A stretch of DNA of 64,000 nucleotides from Nostoc sp. KVJ3 (GTDB lineage: Bacteria > Cyanobacteriota > Cyanobacteriia > Cyanobacteriales > Nostocaceae): the NCBI RefSeq assembly GCF_026127265.1, contig NZ_WWFG01000001.1, positions 2,953,501 through 3,017,500 of the forward strand. Reading direction: 5' to 3'. This document shows positions 25,204 through 33,992 of this stretch, in pieces (the stretch's first letter is position 1; each line of letters begins with the position of its first letter). The position numbers and the translations under genes are program-made. The notes under the pieces were generated by a model. The model was not told the origin of the DNA and did no database searches. It saw only the letters and a program-made list of their open reading frames with translations.

Positions 25204-27486
25204 CTACGCTTCAATAACTACCCGCAAATTACCCCGTTTTTTGGCAACGCGACAAGCAGTCGTAGTCCCAGAACGCTCGAATTCTAAATCGAGGATGGTG
25301 GGGCCGACTCGCAAATTATGAAATGACAGGCGATTAATCGATTCTGGCAAAGCAGGGTCAATTATTCGCAAACAGTTATTTTGAGCATCAGGCACCAAGT
25401 TGACCATCATTTGCAGCAGTTGGAAGATACTACCAGTAGCCCAAGCTTGGGGAGTACAGGCGACTGGATACTGCACAGGGGCATTATCACCGTTCCGTTC
25501 ATAACCGCAGAAAAGTTCTGGAGGACGTTCATAAGGCTGCCGACTAGTCATGTCGAATAAACCTTGAAAAATTTCTAGGGCTTGATCGATTAGACCGAGC
25601 GATCGCAATCCCATTGCAATCAGAGCGTTATCATGGGGCCAAACTGAACCAGTGTGATAGCCCATTGGATTGTAAGCGGGTGACGAACTACTTAGGGTAC
25701 GAATGCCCCAACCATTAAACATATCTGGCGCTCGCAACCGTTCTGCTACACTATAAGCTCTTTCGTGCGTGAAAAGACCCAAATGCAAACAATGACCGGG
25801 ATTTGAGGTAATACTGTCTACGGGTTTGCCATCTCCATCTAAAGCCAAGGCGCAAAAATCCTGGTCTTCTACCCAAAAATCTCGATTAAAACGAACCTTC
25901 AGACTTCTAGCCTCTTCTTGCCAACGATCTGCCAAATCAAGCCGCTTTTTCATCCTCGCTATTTCTGCAAGGCGCATTTTTGCAGCATAGACATAAGCTT
26001 GCACCTCACAAAGAGCAATTGGGCCGTTAGCTAATTCTCCCTTGTGGTCTACAATGCAGTCACCAGAGTCTTTCCAACCTTGGTTAACCAGACCGCGTTT
26101 AGATTTACGGAAGTAGCTGAGGTAACTGGTTTGTTGGGTATTGCGATCGATCCACTCCATTGCTGCTAGAGCATTTGGCCAAAGTAGCTCTAGGAGTTCT
26201 TGATCGTGAGTCCAAGCATAATGTTCGGCATACAGCATTAGCCACAGGGGAGTGGCATCAACAGTACCATAGTATGGTGTATGGGGAATTTCTTGACAAC
26301 GAGCCATTTCTCCCAAACGTAACTCGTGCAGAATTTTACCTGGTTCTTCTTCACGCCATTCGTCGTCTATTTTGCCTTGATATGTCGCCAGTAATATCAG
26401 GGTTTCTTTGGCGATTTGCGAGTTTAACATCAAGGTTTGAGAGGCTGTAACCAGCGAATCCCGACCAAATAATGTCGAAAACCACGGAACTCCAGCCGAA
26501 ACAGTCTTATGCTTACCAAAGGATTGGCCCAACAAATACATATCTTGCTCGGCTCGCTCAATCACTCGATTGAATGTGCTTTTATCTGAGCTAATGCGGG
26601 TAATTTGCTGTAACCAGTTTTGCTCCTCCATCAACTCAGCAGCTTTCGCCTGTCCTAATGTAGTGGCGGCACTTACAGTTGAACTGGATTGGTTGTTTTT
26701 TAACATATTCACCCGATAACCCAGCTTTTGGGTTTCGTGAGAAGCCAACTCTAGCTGCCAAACCGCAGTGTACCCTTTGAAATAGTCTGGTTGCCGATGC
26801 TGGAATAAAACACGGGATTCCATCACCGAGCCATCCAAACCTTGATAGGCAAGTGTTAAGCATTCTTCCTTAAAAGTTGATGGGTCTTTGGGTACTGGTG
26901 AAACCCCATCGACAATTCCTTCTTCAATCGTCGGTTCTACTAGCCGTAAAAGCCTACCTCGTTTTTCTCTGTCATAACCCCGGACTTCAAATAAATCAAC
27001 AAAATCTGCATCGAAGCTGAGGCTTAGTTCAAAATTTACAGTTGTTGTACTGTAGTTAGATATCTCTATTTCTTCAAATAGAGCGCCATTGAGGACTATT
27101 TCTCGCCGAATTCCGATCGTTTCGGCTCTGAGACGTTCGTCAATTCTGGGGTTGGTACACAAAGCTGAGAGAGAAAACCCTTTTTCGGCAGTACTACTCA
27201 GGAGTACTGGCGATCGCCCTTCAATTTGCAACTCCAAGCGATTCAGAAATCTCGTATCACAACAAAACAGCCCCATACTGGGATTACCATCGTTGAGGGA
27301 ACAGCCAGAAATATTCCCGATAGTATCTGTCACAAAAAACAAATCATCATCTTTAACCGTCAGTGTCGGTTGCGATCTTTCACTCACAACACAAGGCCAC
27401 TCCGGGATAGGTAATTGTTCGGCAGGAATAAAAGTTTTTCCATCCAGGAAAATTTTTTCCGGGGTCATTAGCGTATCCGGTGTCAT
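25204..27486 (-). CDS. Glycogen-debranching-type amylo-alpha-1,6-glucosidase
   Basis: 760-residue two-domain glycosidase. The N-terminal beta domain (GDE_N-like, about 30-270) starts TLTVKDDDLFFVTDTIGNISG and includes GLFCCDTRFLNRLEL. The C-terminal (alpha/alpha)6 barrel (about 300-740) has SAGVPWFSTLFGRDSLVTA, GWKDSGDCIVD and HTGSVWPHDNALIAMGL, which carry the acidic catalytic residues of the GH63/GH133-like amyloglucosidase group. It acts on alpha-glucan, probably glycogen or a related oligosaccharide. ATG 27486 and ATG 27468 (MTPEKIFLDG) are both possible starts. The upstream 912-bp spacer separates it from the divergent histidine kinase gene. Known relatives are often called glycogen debranching enzyme without biochemical proof. 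Confidence 0.85.
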   Translation of the reverse strand: MTPDTLMTPEKIFLDGKTFIPAEQLPIPEWPCVVSERSQPTLTVKDDDLFFVTDTIGNISGCSLNDGNPSMGLFCCDTRFLNRLELQIEGRSPVLLSSTAEKGFSLSALCTNPRIDERLRAETIGIRREIVLNGALFEEIEISNYSTTTVNFELSLSFDADFVDLFEVRGYDREKRGRLLRLVEPTIEEGIVDGVSPVPKDPSTFKEECLTLAYQGLDGSVMESRVLFQHRQPDYFKGYTAVWQLELASHETQKLGYRVNMLKNNQSSSTVSAATTLGQAKAAELMEEQNWLQQITRISSDKSTFNRVIERAEQDMYLLGQSFGKHKTVSAGVPWFSTLFGRDSLVTASQTLMLNSQIAKETLILLATYQGKIDDEWREEEPGKILHELRLGEMARCQEIPHTPYYGTVDATPLWLMLYAEHYAWTHDQELLELLWPNALAAMEWIDRNTQQTSYLSYFRKSKRGLVNQGWKDSGDCIVDHKGELANGPIALCEVQAYVYAAKMRLAEIARMKKRLDLADRWQEEARSLKVRFNRDFWVEDQDFCALALDGDGKPVDSITSNPGHCLHLGLFTHERAYSVAERLRAPDMFNGWGIRTLSSSSPAYNPMGYHTGSVWPHDNALIAMGLRSLGLIDQALEIFQGLFDMTSRQPYERPPELFCGYERNGDNAPVQYPVACTPQAWATGSIFQLLQMMVNLVPDAQNNCLRIIDPALPESINRLSFHNLRVGPTILDLEFERSGTTTACRVAKKRGNLRVVIEA

Positions 27487-28398
27487 TAGCCAAAGTTCCG
27501 TGTACTGGTTGTAGATTTTGTGGTATTTGGAGAAAAAATCCGCTCTCTAAAAACTTGTTTGAGCCATTCTAGCCAAAATAATTTTTACGTACTGCTGACA
27601 AAATAGCAGCCCTCAAATCCATATAAGTAAATATTGATAAATTTATATTGTATAAGTCTAAACTCAATACTGGAAGCTGGGACTTTTAGATAATTCTCTA
27701 GTCGTTAACTTTTCTCAAGATACAAGACATATATAATCCGCAAAAATGCGAAATTCCCTGTTCTTGTTGGGTAAAGATATAGCGGTTCTCATTTATGTGA
27801 GGTACACCCGTAGGGGCAATTCATGAATTACCCTTACACCTTACGAGATGATGTTGCACCACATTTCGATGGGAACCGCTATAGTATTTCTTCTCTAAAC
27901 TATTATATGATTTTGTCTTGAATATCTGTGGTGTTTAATTAGACAAATTTATGATTGCTGATTATTTTCATCAATAATTACGTATTGAATTATACGGTAG
28001 TAATTGTTTTTGGGTAAGAAAATTTATTTAGTGGGTATGAATCTCAAATGGGCAATGTCTAGGACGAGCTACACCAAAGCATTAGGCTCAATTATTCAGT
28101 GGTTGCCAACAAAAATAAAGTTAAAAAATTACACTAATTAATTACTTAGTACTTAGTATGGAAAGATTTTAACTGTGCAAGCATATTTCAAAAGTTAGTC
28201 AAGAATGTATATTGGGCGTAGTAGGTTGTCAATTAACAAATCAATTTGGTAACAAAATGTTGCGCCTGTTTTGGCGGAAAGCGCTTTTTAGCGTTCTTTA
28301 CATATTGCAACTCTCTATTTAACTTGAGAGTCCCTTGGAATTTGTACAATGCAGCTGTGACGTGGATCTGATCGAGGTTGAGCGTTTAACAATAATTC
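27487..28398. other. 912-bp intergenic region between divergent genes
   Basis: Apart from the miniature element at 27778-27883 I see no ORF or structured RNA. It is AT-rich with a few direct repeats (TTAGTACTTAGTA near 28143). The promoters of the debranching enzyme and histidine kinase genes must lie here. Confidence 0.5.
27778..27883. repeat. 106-bp miniature inverted-repeat element, TATAGCGGTTC ends
   Basis: Perfect 11-bp ends TATAGCGGTTC / GAACCGCTATA, and an inner palindrome around AATTCATGAATT flanked by GTAGGGGC / ACCCTTAC. It is about 90 percent identical to 51537-51639 by eye. No ORF. Confidence 0.85.
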
Positions 28399-30408
28399 AT
28401 GAGCATTTCGACTTCTGTGCTGAGTGATCTGCTAAAGTCCCTACCATACTTGCGGCCCCAGCTATATTTTAAGGCTTCACTAACGGCGCTTTCCCACGCG
28501 ATGGAAGATCAAGTTTTGGCTGGGACTTTAGCCCAACCCCTTGTAATTGCTAGTTTTCAGCGAGAGCGATTCTACCGCCAAGAAGCTCATCGCTATCAGC
28601 GACTTGCCTTGCGGAGTAATCAAATATACGTGTTATCTGCCCCAGAAACGGATTTCACCAACAGTTCGGAACACTACGAAAAGGTTGCTTTTGAGCCAAA
28701 GGACGGCTTAAGTCATGAGTGGCATTTGGTAGTGATTGCTGACAATTATGCAACTTGTCTAGTTTGCCGAGAAAGCCTTGGTTCTATTGCTAAAAACAAG
28801 CAACTACCAGAACTAAGCCCGAATCTGGATATAGACACAGCGCGAAGATTTGAGGGAATTTGGACATCAGAAAGGGGAGTTAGCCTCAAAGCTGCCGAAT
28901 TGCTGTTAGACAGGATTTTGGTTTACAGACCAGAACTGGCCAGTAAAATTGAGGAGGCCCGTCAGAGGTTTGGCATCGGACAGCCGCGAAGCCTTTCTGG
29001 AGCAGAACAGGTGAATGAATATGCTTGTGACATTGATACAGATCCCTTTGTACAGCGCTTAGTAACTTATTTGCAAGCTAGTCAGTACAAACTGCACAAA
29101 GCCTACCGTTCCATTGCTGCCCAAGCACGAAAAGAACGATTAGTCAACTCCATTAGTACTGCTATTCGGCGATCGCTCGATCCTCATGAAGTTCTCCAGG
29201 TGGCAGCACAAGAATTAGGACAACACCTAGAAGCTTGTCGCTGTCTAATTTACCGCGCTCAAGCCACAGATAGCCAAGCCATCATTGAACACGAGTTTTT
29301 GAATCCCGGTATTTTATCGGTTCGTGGGCAAACCTGGGAATTAGAGAAAAATTCCCTATTTCAGGACATAGTGGAACAAGGTGAAGGGGTTTGTATTAGC
29401 GATACCCTGAATGACCCCCGTGTTAACAATTCGCCAGGACTTTCTTTGATTGCCAAAAAGTTTGCCATTCGTTCTTGGCTGATGGAACCAGTATTTTATC
29501 AAGGGCGATTATTGGGCATTGTGGAGTTGCACTACTGCCGGATGCCGCCGCACGAGTGCCAACCAGGGGAGTTGGATTTGGTAGAAGCGATCGCTACTCA
29601 AGTCGGAGCGGCTCTCATCCAAGCGGAAGCCTACGCTAACCTAGAAGAACTTAACCAACAGCTAGAAGCCCTAGACCGCACCCGCAGCAACCTGATAGCC
29701 ATCACTGGACACGAACTGCGTACCCCCCTATCCACCATTCAAGTATGTCTAGAAAGTCTCGCTAGTGAGCCGGATATGCCCTTAGAGTTGCAGCAAATTA
29801 TGCTCAACACTGCCCTTTCCGACTCAGAACGGATGCGAAAATTGGTACAAGATTTCCTCACACTTTCTAATTTGGAAAGCGGTCGAGTGCAATGGCATCC
29901 AGAATCCCTGACTTTACAAGAGTGCGTGGATTTAGCACTCAGCCGTAACCGCACCCGTTCTTCAACAGAAAAGCCCCCCCAAATCAAGACTCAAATTGCC
30001 GAAAATCTACCTCTAGTAAGGGCTGATGGTGATTGGCTAGTAGAGGTACTAGCAAAACTCATGGACAACGCTTGTAAATTTACGCCACCCCAAGGAGAAA
30101 TCACTATTAAAGCGATTTCCAACAGCCATCAAATGGTCGAGGTAACTGTGGCTGACACTGGACGCGGCATTGAACCAAATCGTTTAGAAGTCGTTTTTGA
30201 CCGCTTCTATCAAGAAGAGGGAGCGCTACGCCGGACTACTGGCGGAACTGGACTTGGTTTAGCTATTTGTCGTCAAATTGTGAATGGCTGGGGTGGAGAA
30301 ATTTGGGCAGAGTCAACCGGCAAAGACCAGGGTAGTCAGTTTCACTTCACCATCCCCATTGTTCAAAATAGCCACGAGGAAAAGCGGATAAAAGTCAAGA
30401 GTAAATAG
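28399..30408 (+). CDS. DICT-GAF hybrid sensor histidine kinase
   Basis: 669-residue cytoplasmic sensor kinase. The N-terminal DICT domain (about 1-200) starts SISTSVLSDLLKSLPYLRPQLYFKASL. A linker (residues 205-255) leads to a GAF domain (about 255-405) with RSLDPHEVLQVAAQELG and LLGIVELHYCRMPPHECQPGE. The HisKA domain has the phospho-acceptor His438 in TGHELRTPLS, and HATPase_c has N-box MDNACKFTPP, G1 DTGRGI, and GGTGLGLAICRQIV. DICT domains occur with GGDEF, EAL and kinase modules in light- or nucleotide-related signalling. No response regulator gene is adjacent, so the partner is elsewhere. Confidence 0.92.
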   Translation: MSISTSVLSDLLKSLPYLRPQLYFKASLTALSHAMEDQVLAGTLAQPLVIASFQRERFYRQEAHRYQRLALRSNQIYVLSAPETDFTNSSEHYEKVAFEPKDGLSHEWHLVVIADNYATCLVCRESLGSIAKNKQLPELSPNLDIDTARRFEGIWTSERGVSLKAAELLLDRILVYRPELASKIEEARQRFGIGQPRSLSGAEQVNEYACDIDTDPFVQRLVTYLQASQYKLHKAYRSIAAQARKERLVNSISTAIRRSLDPHEVLQVAAQELGQHLEACRCLIYRAQATDSQAIIEHEFLNPGILSVRGQTWELEKNSLFQDIVEQGEGVCISDTLNDPRVNNSPGLSLIAKKFAIRSWLMEPVFYQGRLLGIVELHYCRMPPHECQPGELDLVEAIATQVGAALIQAEAYANLEELNQQLEALDRTRSNLIAITGHELRTPLSTIQVCLESLASEPDMPLELQQIMLNTALSDSERMRKLVQDFLTLSNLESGRVQWHPESLTLQECVDLALSRNRTRSSTEKPPQIKTQIAENLPLVRADGDWLVEVLAKLMDNACKFTPPQGEITIKAISNSHQMVEVTVADTGRGIEPNRLEVVFDRFYQEEGALRRTTGGTGLGLAICRQIVNGWGGEIWAESTGKDQGSQFHFTIPIVQNSHEEKRIKVKSK

Positions 30409-30559
30409 GAATTGGATATGGGGCATGGGGCATGGGTTTTAACAAATGACAAAGAAAAAAGGACAAATGACTAAAAACTGTTACAGTCTATAACGCGATC
30501 GCAATATGATCCTGGTTGCGATGTTAGGATTCCCTAAAAACATTGAGAGAATCATCTTT

Positions 30560-30979
30560 ATGGCAGAAACACTCTCTGGACAAACCCCGCTATTTGCTGG
30601 CAGCACTGGTGGCTTGCTAAATAAAGCAAAAGTGGAAGAAAAGTACGCTATCACTTGGACTAGCCCACAAGAGCAAGTATTTGAATTGCCTACTGGTGGT
30701 GCTGCTACTGCACGCAAAGGTGAAAACCTGTTGTACTTAGCTCGGAAAGAACAAGGGATCGCTTTAGGTGGTCAACTCCGTAAATTCAAAATCACCAACT
30801 ACAAAATTTACCGGATTCTACCCAACGGAGAAACTACCTTAATTCACCCAGCTGATGGTGTCTTCCCCGAAAAAGTAAATGAAGGTCGTGAAAAAGTGCG
30901 TTACGTCCCACGCAGCATTGGGCAAAACCCCAATCCATCACAACTCAAGTTCAGTGGTAAAGCTACCCACGACGCATAG
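30560..30979 (+). CDS. psaD: Photosystem I reaction-centre subunit II (PsaD)
   Basis: 139-residue stromal subunit of photosystem I that docks ferredoxin. The start MAETLSGQTPLFAGSTGGLL at 30560 is the family N-terminus; an in-frame upstream start at 30506 would add 18 unlikely residues. Conserved stretches are EEKYAITWTSPQEQVFELPTGGAA, LARKEQGIALGGQLR, and the basic region FKITNYKIYRILPNGE. It ends with the family RSIGQNPNPSQLKF. It is followed by trpE on the same strand after 180 bp that contain a strong hairpin. Confidence 0.98.
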   Translation: MAETLSGQTPLFAGSTGGLLNKAKVEEKYAITWTSPQEQVFELPTGGAATARKGENLLYLARKEQGIALGGQLRKFKITNYKIYRILPNGETTLIHPADGVFPEKVNEGREKVRYVPRSIGQNPNPSQLKFSGKATHDA

Positions 30980-31025
30980 GGACTAGGGACTGGGGAAGAA
31001 GCAAGGGAACTCTTAGCTGTGGAAC

Positions 31026-31108
31026 AAGGAAGACAAGGGAGACAAGGGGGAATTATTAAACAAGTCTCTCCCTCTCCCCCCTCTTCCTTGTCTCCCTTGT
31101 CTCTTCTT
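31026..31108. terminator. Long inverted repeat between psaD and trpE
   Basis: Arms AAGGAAGACAAGGGAGACAA (31026-) and CTCCCTTGTCTCTTCTT (to 31108) pair over about 20 bases with one or two bulges, separated by about 38 bases. It lies 46 bp after psaD. It may end or attenuate the abundant psaD transcript, but it has no T-run and could simply be a dispersed repeat. Confidence 0.4.
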
Positions 31109-31159
31109 CATTCCCAATGCCCAATTCCCAATGCCCCATGCCCACCCTCTTAGCTATCT

Positions 31160-32689
31160 ATGGTATTCCCCGATTTCTCTGAATTTTCCCAACTAGCTCA
31201 ACAAGGCAACTTTGTGCCTGTATATCAAGAATGGGTAGCGGATTTAGATACGCCCGTATCTGCTTGGTATAAAGTTTGTGCAGGTCAGCCCTACAGCTTT
31301 TTGTTGGAATCCATAGAAGGTGGAGAAAAACTAGGTCGTTATAGTTTAGTGGGTTGCGATCCCCTTTGGGTTTTGGAAGCAAGGGGCGATCGCACCACCC
31401 AATTAAATCGCGATGGCTCGCAGGTCGTTTTTGCCGGCGACCCTTTTACAACTTTAGCCGAATGTTTAGCACCTTATCACCCAGTCAAGTTACCTCAGCT
31501 ACCGCCAGGAATTGGGGGGTTGTTTGGGTTCTGGGGCTATGAATTGATTAACTGGATTGAGCCGCGCGTGCCAATCTATCCACCAGATGAACGAAATATC
31601 CCTGATGGGTTGTGGATGCAGGTAGACCATCTATTGATTTTTGACCAGGTAAAGCGGAAAATTTGGGCGATCGCTTATGCTGATTTACGCAACCCCAATG
31701 TAGATTTACACGCAGCCTATCAACAAGCGGGCGATCGCGTCACCCAAATGCTGGAAAAGCTATCTCTCCCCCTATCCCCCGAAAAAACTCGATTGGAATG
31801 GAAACCGCCAGGAAGTAGGGGCGCAGAGGAGCATAAAAGTGGAAGTACAGAGGAGTACAACAGTAATTTCACCCGCCCTGATTTTTGTGCCAGCGTCCAA
31901 AAGGCCAAAGACTACATCAAAGCAGGTGATATCTTCCAAGTAGTAATTTCTCAGCGACTATCAACAACATATACAGGCGATCCCTTTGCCCTTTACCGCT
32001 CCCTACGTCAGATAAATCCTTCGCCTTACATGGCTTACTTTAACTTCCAAAATTGGCAAATTATCGGTTCTAGCCCGGAAGTGATGGTGAAAGCCGAAAC
32101 CGATCCAGATGGTGGAGTTATCGCAACAGTGCGCCCAATTGCTGGGACACGTCCACGGGGGAAAACTACCCAGGAAGATGCAGCCTACGCTCAAGAGTTA
32201 CTTGAAGATCCCAAGGAAGTCGCTGAACACGTGATGCTTGTAGATTTAGGGCGGAATGATTTGGGGCGGGTTTGTCAAAATGGTAGTGTTAAAGTTGATG
32301 AATTAATGGTAGTTGAGCGCTATTCCCATGTCATGCACATTGTTAGCAATGTTGTGGGGAAATTAGCACTTGATAAAACAGCATGGGATTTATTGAAAGC
32401 TTGCTTCCCAGCAGGTACGGTAAGCGGCGCACCAAAAATCCGGGCGATGGAAATTGTTCACGAGTTAGAGTCTAGCCGTCGCGGTGTTTACTCTGGTGTC
32501 TATGGATATTACGATTTTGAAGGACAATTAAATACTGCGATCGCAATTCGCACAATGGTAGTACATAATCAGACAGTTAGTGTGCAAGCAGGTGCAGGTT
32601 TAGTAGCTGATTCTGAGCCAGAAAAAGAATATGAAGAGACGCTAAATAAAGCTAGAGGTTTATTAGAAGCAATTCGTTGTTTACGTTGA
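31160..32689 (+). CDS. trpE: Anthranilate synthase component I
   Basis: Chorismate to anthranilate with the TrpG amidotransferase, first step of tryptophan synthesis. 509 residues. The N-terminal regulatory domain has the tryptophan-binding LLES at 48-51. The C-terminal chorismate-binding domain includes AGDIFQVVISQRLS, SSPEVMVK, ATVRPIAGTRPRGKT, HVMLVDLGRNDLGRV, CFPAGTVSGAPKIRAM and GAGLVADSEPEKEYEE. A low-complexity linker (GSRGAEEHKSGSTEEY) joins the domains near 215-235. It lies downstream of psaD, an arrangement I know from other cyanobacteria. trpG is not in view. Confidence 0.95.
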   Translation: MVFPDFSEFSQLAQQGNFVPVYQEWVADLDTPVSAWYKVCAGQPYSFLLESIEGGEKLGRYSLVGCDPLWVLEARGDRTTQLNRDGSQVVFAGDPFTTLAECLAPYHPVKLPQLPPGIGGLFGFWGYELINWIEPRVPIYPPDERNIPDGLWMQVDHLLIFDQVKRKIWAIAYADLRNPNVDLHAAYQQAGDRVTQMLEKLSLPLSPEKTRLEWKPPGSRGAEEHKSGSTEEYNSNFTRPDFCASVQKAKDYIKAGDIFQVVISQRLSTTYTGDPFALYRSLRQINPSPYMAYFNFQNWQIIGSSPEVMVKAETDPDGGVIATVRPIAGTRPRGKTTQEDAAYAQELLEDPKEVAEHVMLVDLGRNDLGRVCQNGSVKVDELMVVERYSHVMHIVSNVVGKLALDKTAWDLLKACFPAGTVSGAPKIRAMEIVHELESSRRGVYSGVYGYYDFEGQLNTAIAIRTMVVHNQTVSVQAGAGLVADSEPEKEYEETLNKARGLLEAIRCLR

Positions 32690-32743
32690 ATTTGGAGACT
32701 TGGGAAAACTGATACAAAGGAGAAAATGAGAATAATAACTCCC

Positions 32744-32878
32744 AAGATAGTTTAGTTAAGGTTATTTAATGAAAATATATAGATCCCAAATCCGCGATAA
32801 ATCTCCGTCAGGATGAAGGACTGATTATTGTAAAGACGGCGATTAATCGCGTCTCTTGCTTGAAGCGAACAATATTGT
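32744..32878. repeat. Miniature element copy, TTAAGG-ended family
   Basis: Matches the complement of 53143-53275 across its length: TTAAGGTTATTTAATGAAAA, CGCGATAAATC, GATGAAGGACTGATTATTG, TAAAGACGGCGATTAATCGC and GAACAATATTG. It is more diverged at its ends than the other copy. Confidence 0.75.
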
Positions 32879-32888
32879 AAAAACTCCT

Positions 32889-33011
32889 AATATCATGTCC
32901 GCTTGATTGCTTATTAAACCCGAAGAACCCCACCCCCAACCCCTCCCCGCAAGCGGGGAGGGGTTGGGGGTGGGGTTCTTTTATTATGGGTAATTTGGCG
33001 GACATGATATA
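32889..33011. repeat. Nested inverted repeat, ATATCATGTCCGC ends
   Basis: Outer arms ATATCATGTCCGC and GCGGACATGATAT enclose an inner strong palindrome (about 32926-32982) made of CCCCACCCCCAACCCCTCCCC and its complement around GCAAGC. A typical cyanobacterial interspersed palindrome carried inside a second inverted repeat. Confidence 0.7.
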
Positions 33012-33079
33012 ACTCCTGTATGCAATTAATCGCGTCTCTCCTAGAGTACAGACGCGATTAATTGCGTCTCTCCTAACTC

Positions 33080-33355
33080 TTAACTCCTAACTCCTAACTC
33101 AGCACTCATAAAGGCGCACTGGTTTTTATTAGTTAATTCTAAAACCGGGCTTGATATAAGTACAGTAATAGTTCGATTTGCTGTATGAGAATCTAGACCA
33201 GACTTTAAAAGTTGATTTATCAATATCCTTCTATTTTGAATTATGTAGGTTTTACTTTGAACTGCAAGATGTTTAGAAACAATTTCTGCTACTTCTAAGC
33301 CCATGTATCCACAATACCGTGACAAATTGGGAAGCTTTATAAATCCAATCAACAT
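33080..33355 (-). CDS. Doubtful small ORF
   Basis: 91 codons with no family I recognise. The last ten residues come from a spacer repeat (CTAACTCCTAACTC). The start has a weak GGA upstream. Composition is not clearly non-coding (QNRRILINQLLKSGLDSH is plausible protein), so I list it at low confidence. It lies in the trpE to HLIP spacer. Confidence 0.2.
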   Translation of the reverse strand: MLIGFIKLPNLSRYCGYMGLEVAEIVSKHLAVQSKTYIIQNRRILINQLLKSGLDSHTANRTITVLISSPVLELTNKNQCAFMSAELGVRS

Positions 33356-33475
33356 CGAATTTTTTCCAAAGCTAAACAGAGTTTTTTAGACGGATTGAAA
33401 ACTGAAAAGAAGTCCTGGTATTCAAAGCCAAGACCTCTATTGAAATTACCACATACTAGACATGAACTAAATTGT

Positions 33476-33715
33476 TCATCCTAATTGACTGAAGTAAATC
33501 CCCCAAAGAATTCCAGTTACTCCAATAGCGATTAAGAGATTAGTAAAAAACCTACCGAATTCAATTTCTTGCCCCAATACCTTGTCATCTTGACCGGCAC
33601 TGAAAAACAATGACCATGCTTGATTTGCATTGATGGCCTCAAAGTTGTTGAAATCAGGTCTAAAAACTACTGCTCCAATCAAATCTTTTCTAGGGTAATC
33701 AAAATCAGTTCTCAT
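33476..33715 (-). CDS. Small membrane protein downstream of HLIP, unknown
   Basis: 79-residue protein with a polar N-terminal half (MRTDFDYPRKDLIGAVVFRPD, EAINANQAWSLFFSAG) and one C-terminal membrane segment at about 57-75 (FTNLLIAIGVTGILWGIYF). The ribosome site AGAGG lies 7 bases upstream of the ATG. It follows the HLIP gene by 64 bp on the same strand, so the two are probably co-transcribed. I do not recognise the family. It is not a chlorophyll-binding HLIP itself, because the ExxxNGR motif is absent. A thylakoid role is inferred only from context. Confidence 0.7.
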   Translation of the reverse strand: MRTDFDYPRKDLIGAVVFRPDFNNFEAINANQAWSLFFSAGQDDKVLGQEIEFGRFFTNLLIAIGVTGILWGIYFSQLG

Positions 33716-33779
33716 AAGTTTGCCTCTAAATTGTTTTATTTGTCAACTGGAGAAAATTTGTAAATCTGAAGTGTCTTCT

Positions 33780-33992
33780 CTAAAAGCTGGTTAGCCACCC
33801 AATCAAACTGTGTCCGGTGAAAACTTCCAAAACTATGTATGAGATGAAACCAATCATTGCCAAACGACCATTGAGTTTTTCAGCATATTCGGTGAAGCCT
33901 ATGTGTAGGTTTTCCTCAACATAAACCTTGGGTTCAATCGCAAATCTGTTGAGTTGACCGCGTTCGTTAATGGTAAAGCCTCTATTTGTCAT
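33780..33992 (-). CDS. High-light-inducible protein (HLIP/SCP)
   Basis: 70-residue single-helix member of the light-harvesting superfamily, in the thylakoid membrane. The chlorophyll-binding motif is clear: EYAEKLNGRLAMIGFISYI (ExxxNGRLAMIGF) at about 36-54, preceded by the usual polar N-terminal region. HLIPs bind chlorophyll and carotenoid and protect photosystem assembly under light stress. It heads a probable two-gene unit with the small membrane protein at 33476 and is divergent from the orange carotenoid protein gene. Confidence 0.95.
   Translation of the reverse strand: MTNRGFTINERGQLNRFAIEPKVYVEENLHIGFTEYAEKLNGRLAMIGFISYIVLEVFTGHSLIGWLTSF

Noticed and set aside
32808..33005. 65-codon minus-strand ORF
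   Set aside because: Composed of palindromic repeat sequence (LPACGEGLGVGF is a translated repeat).
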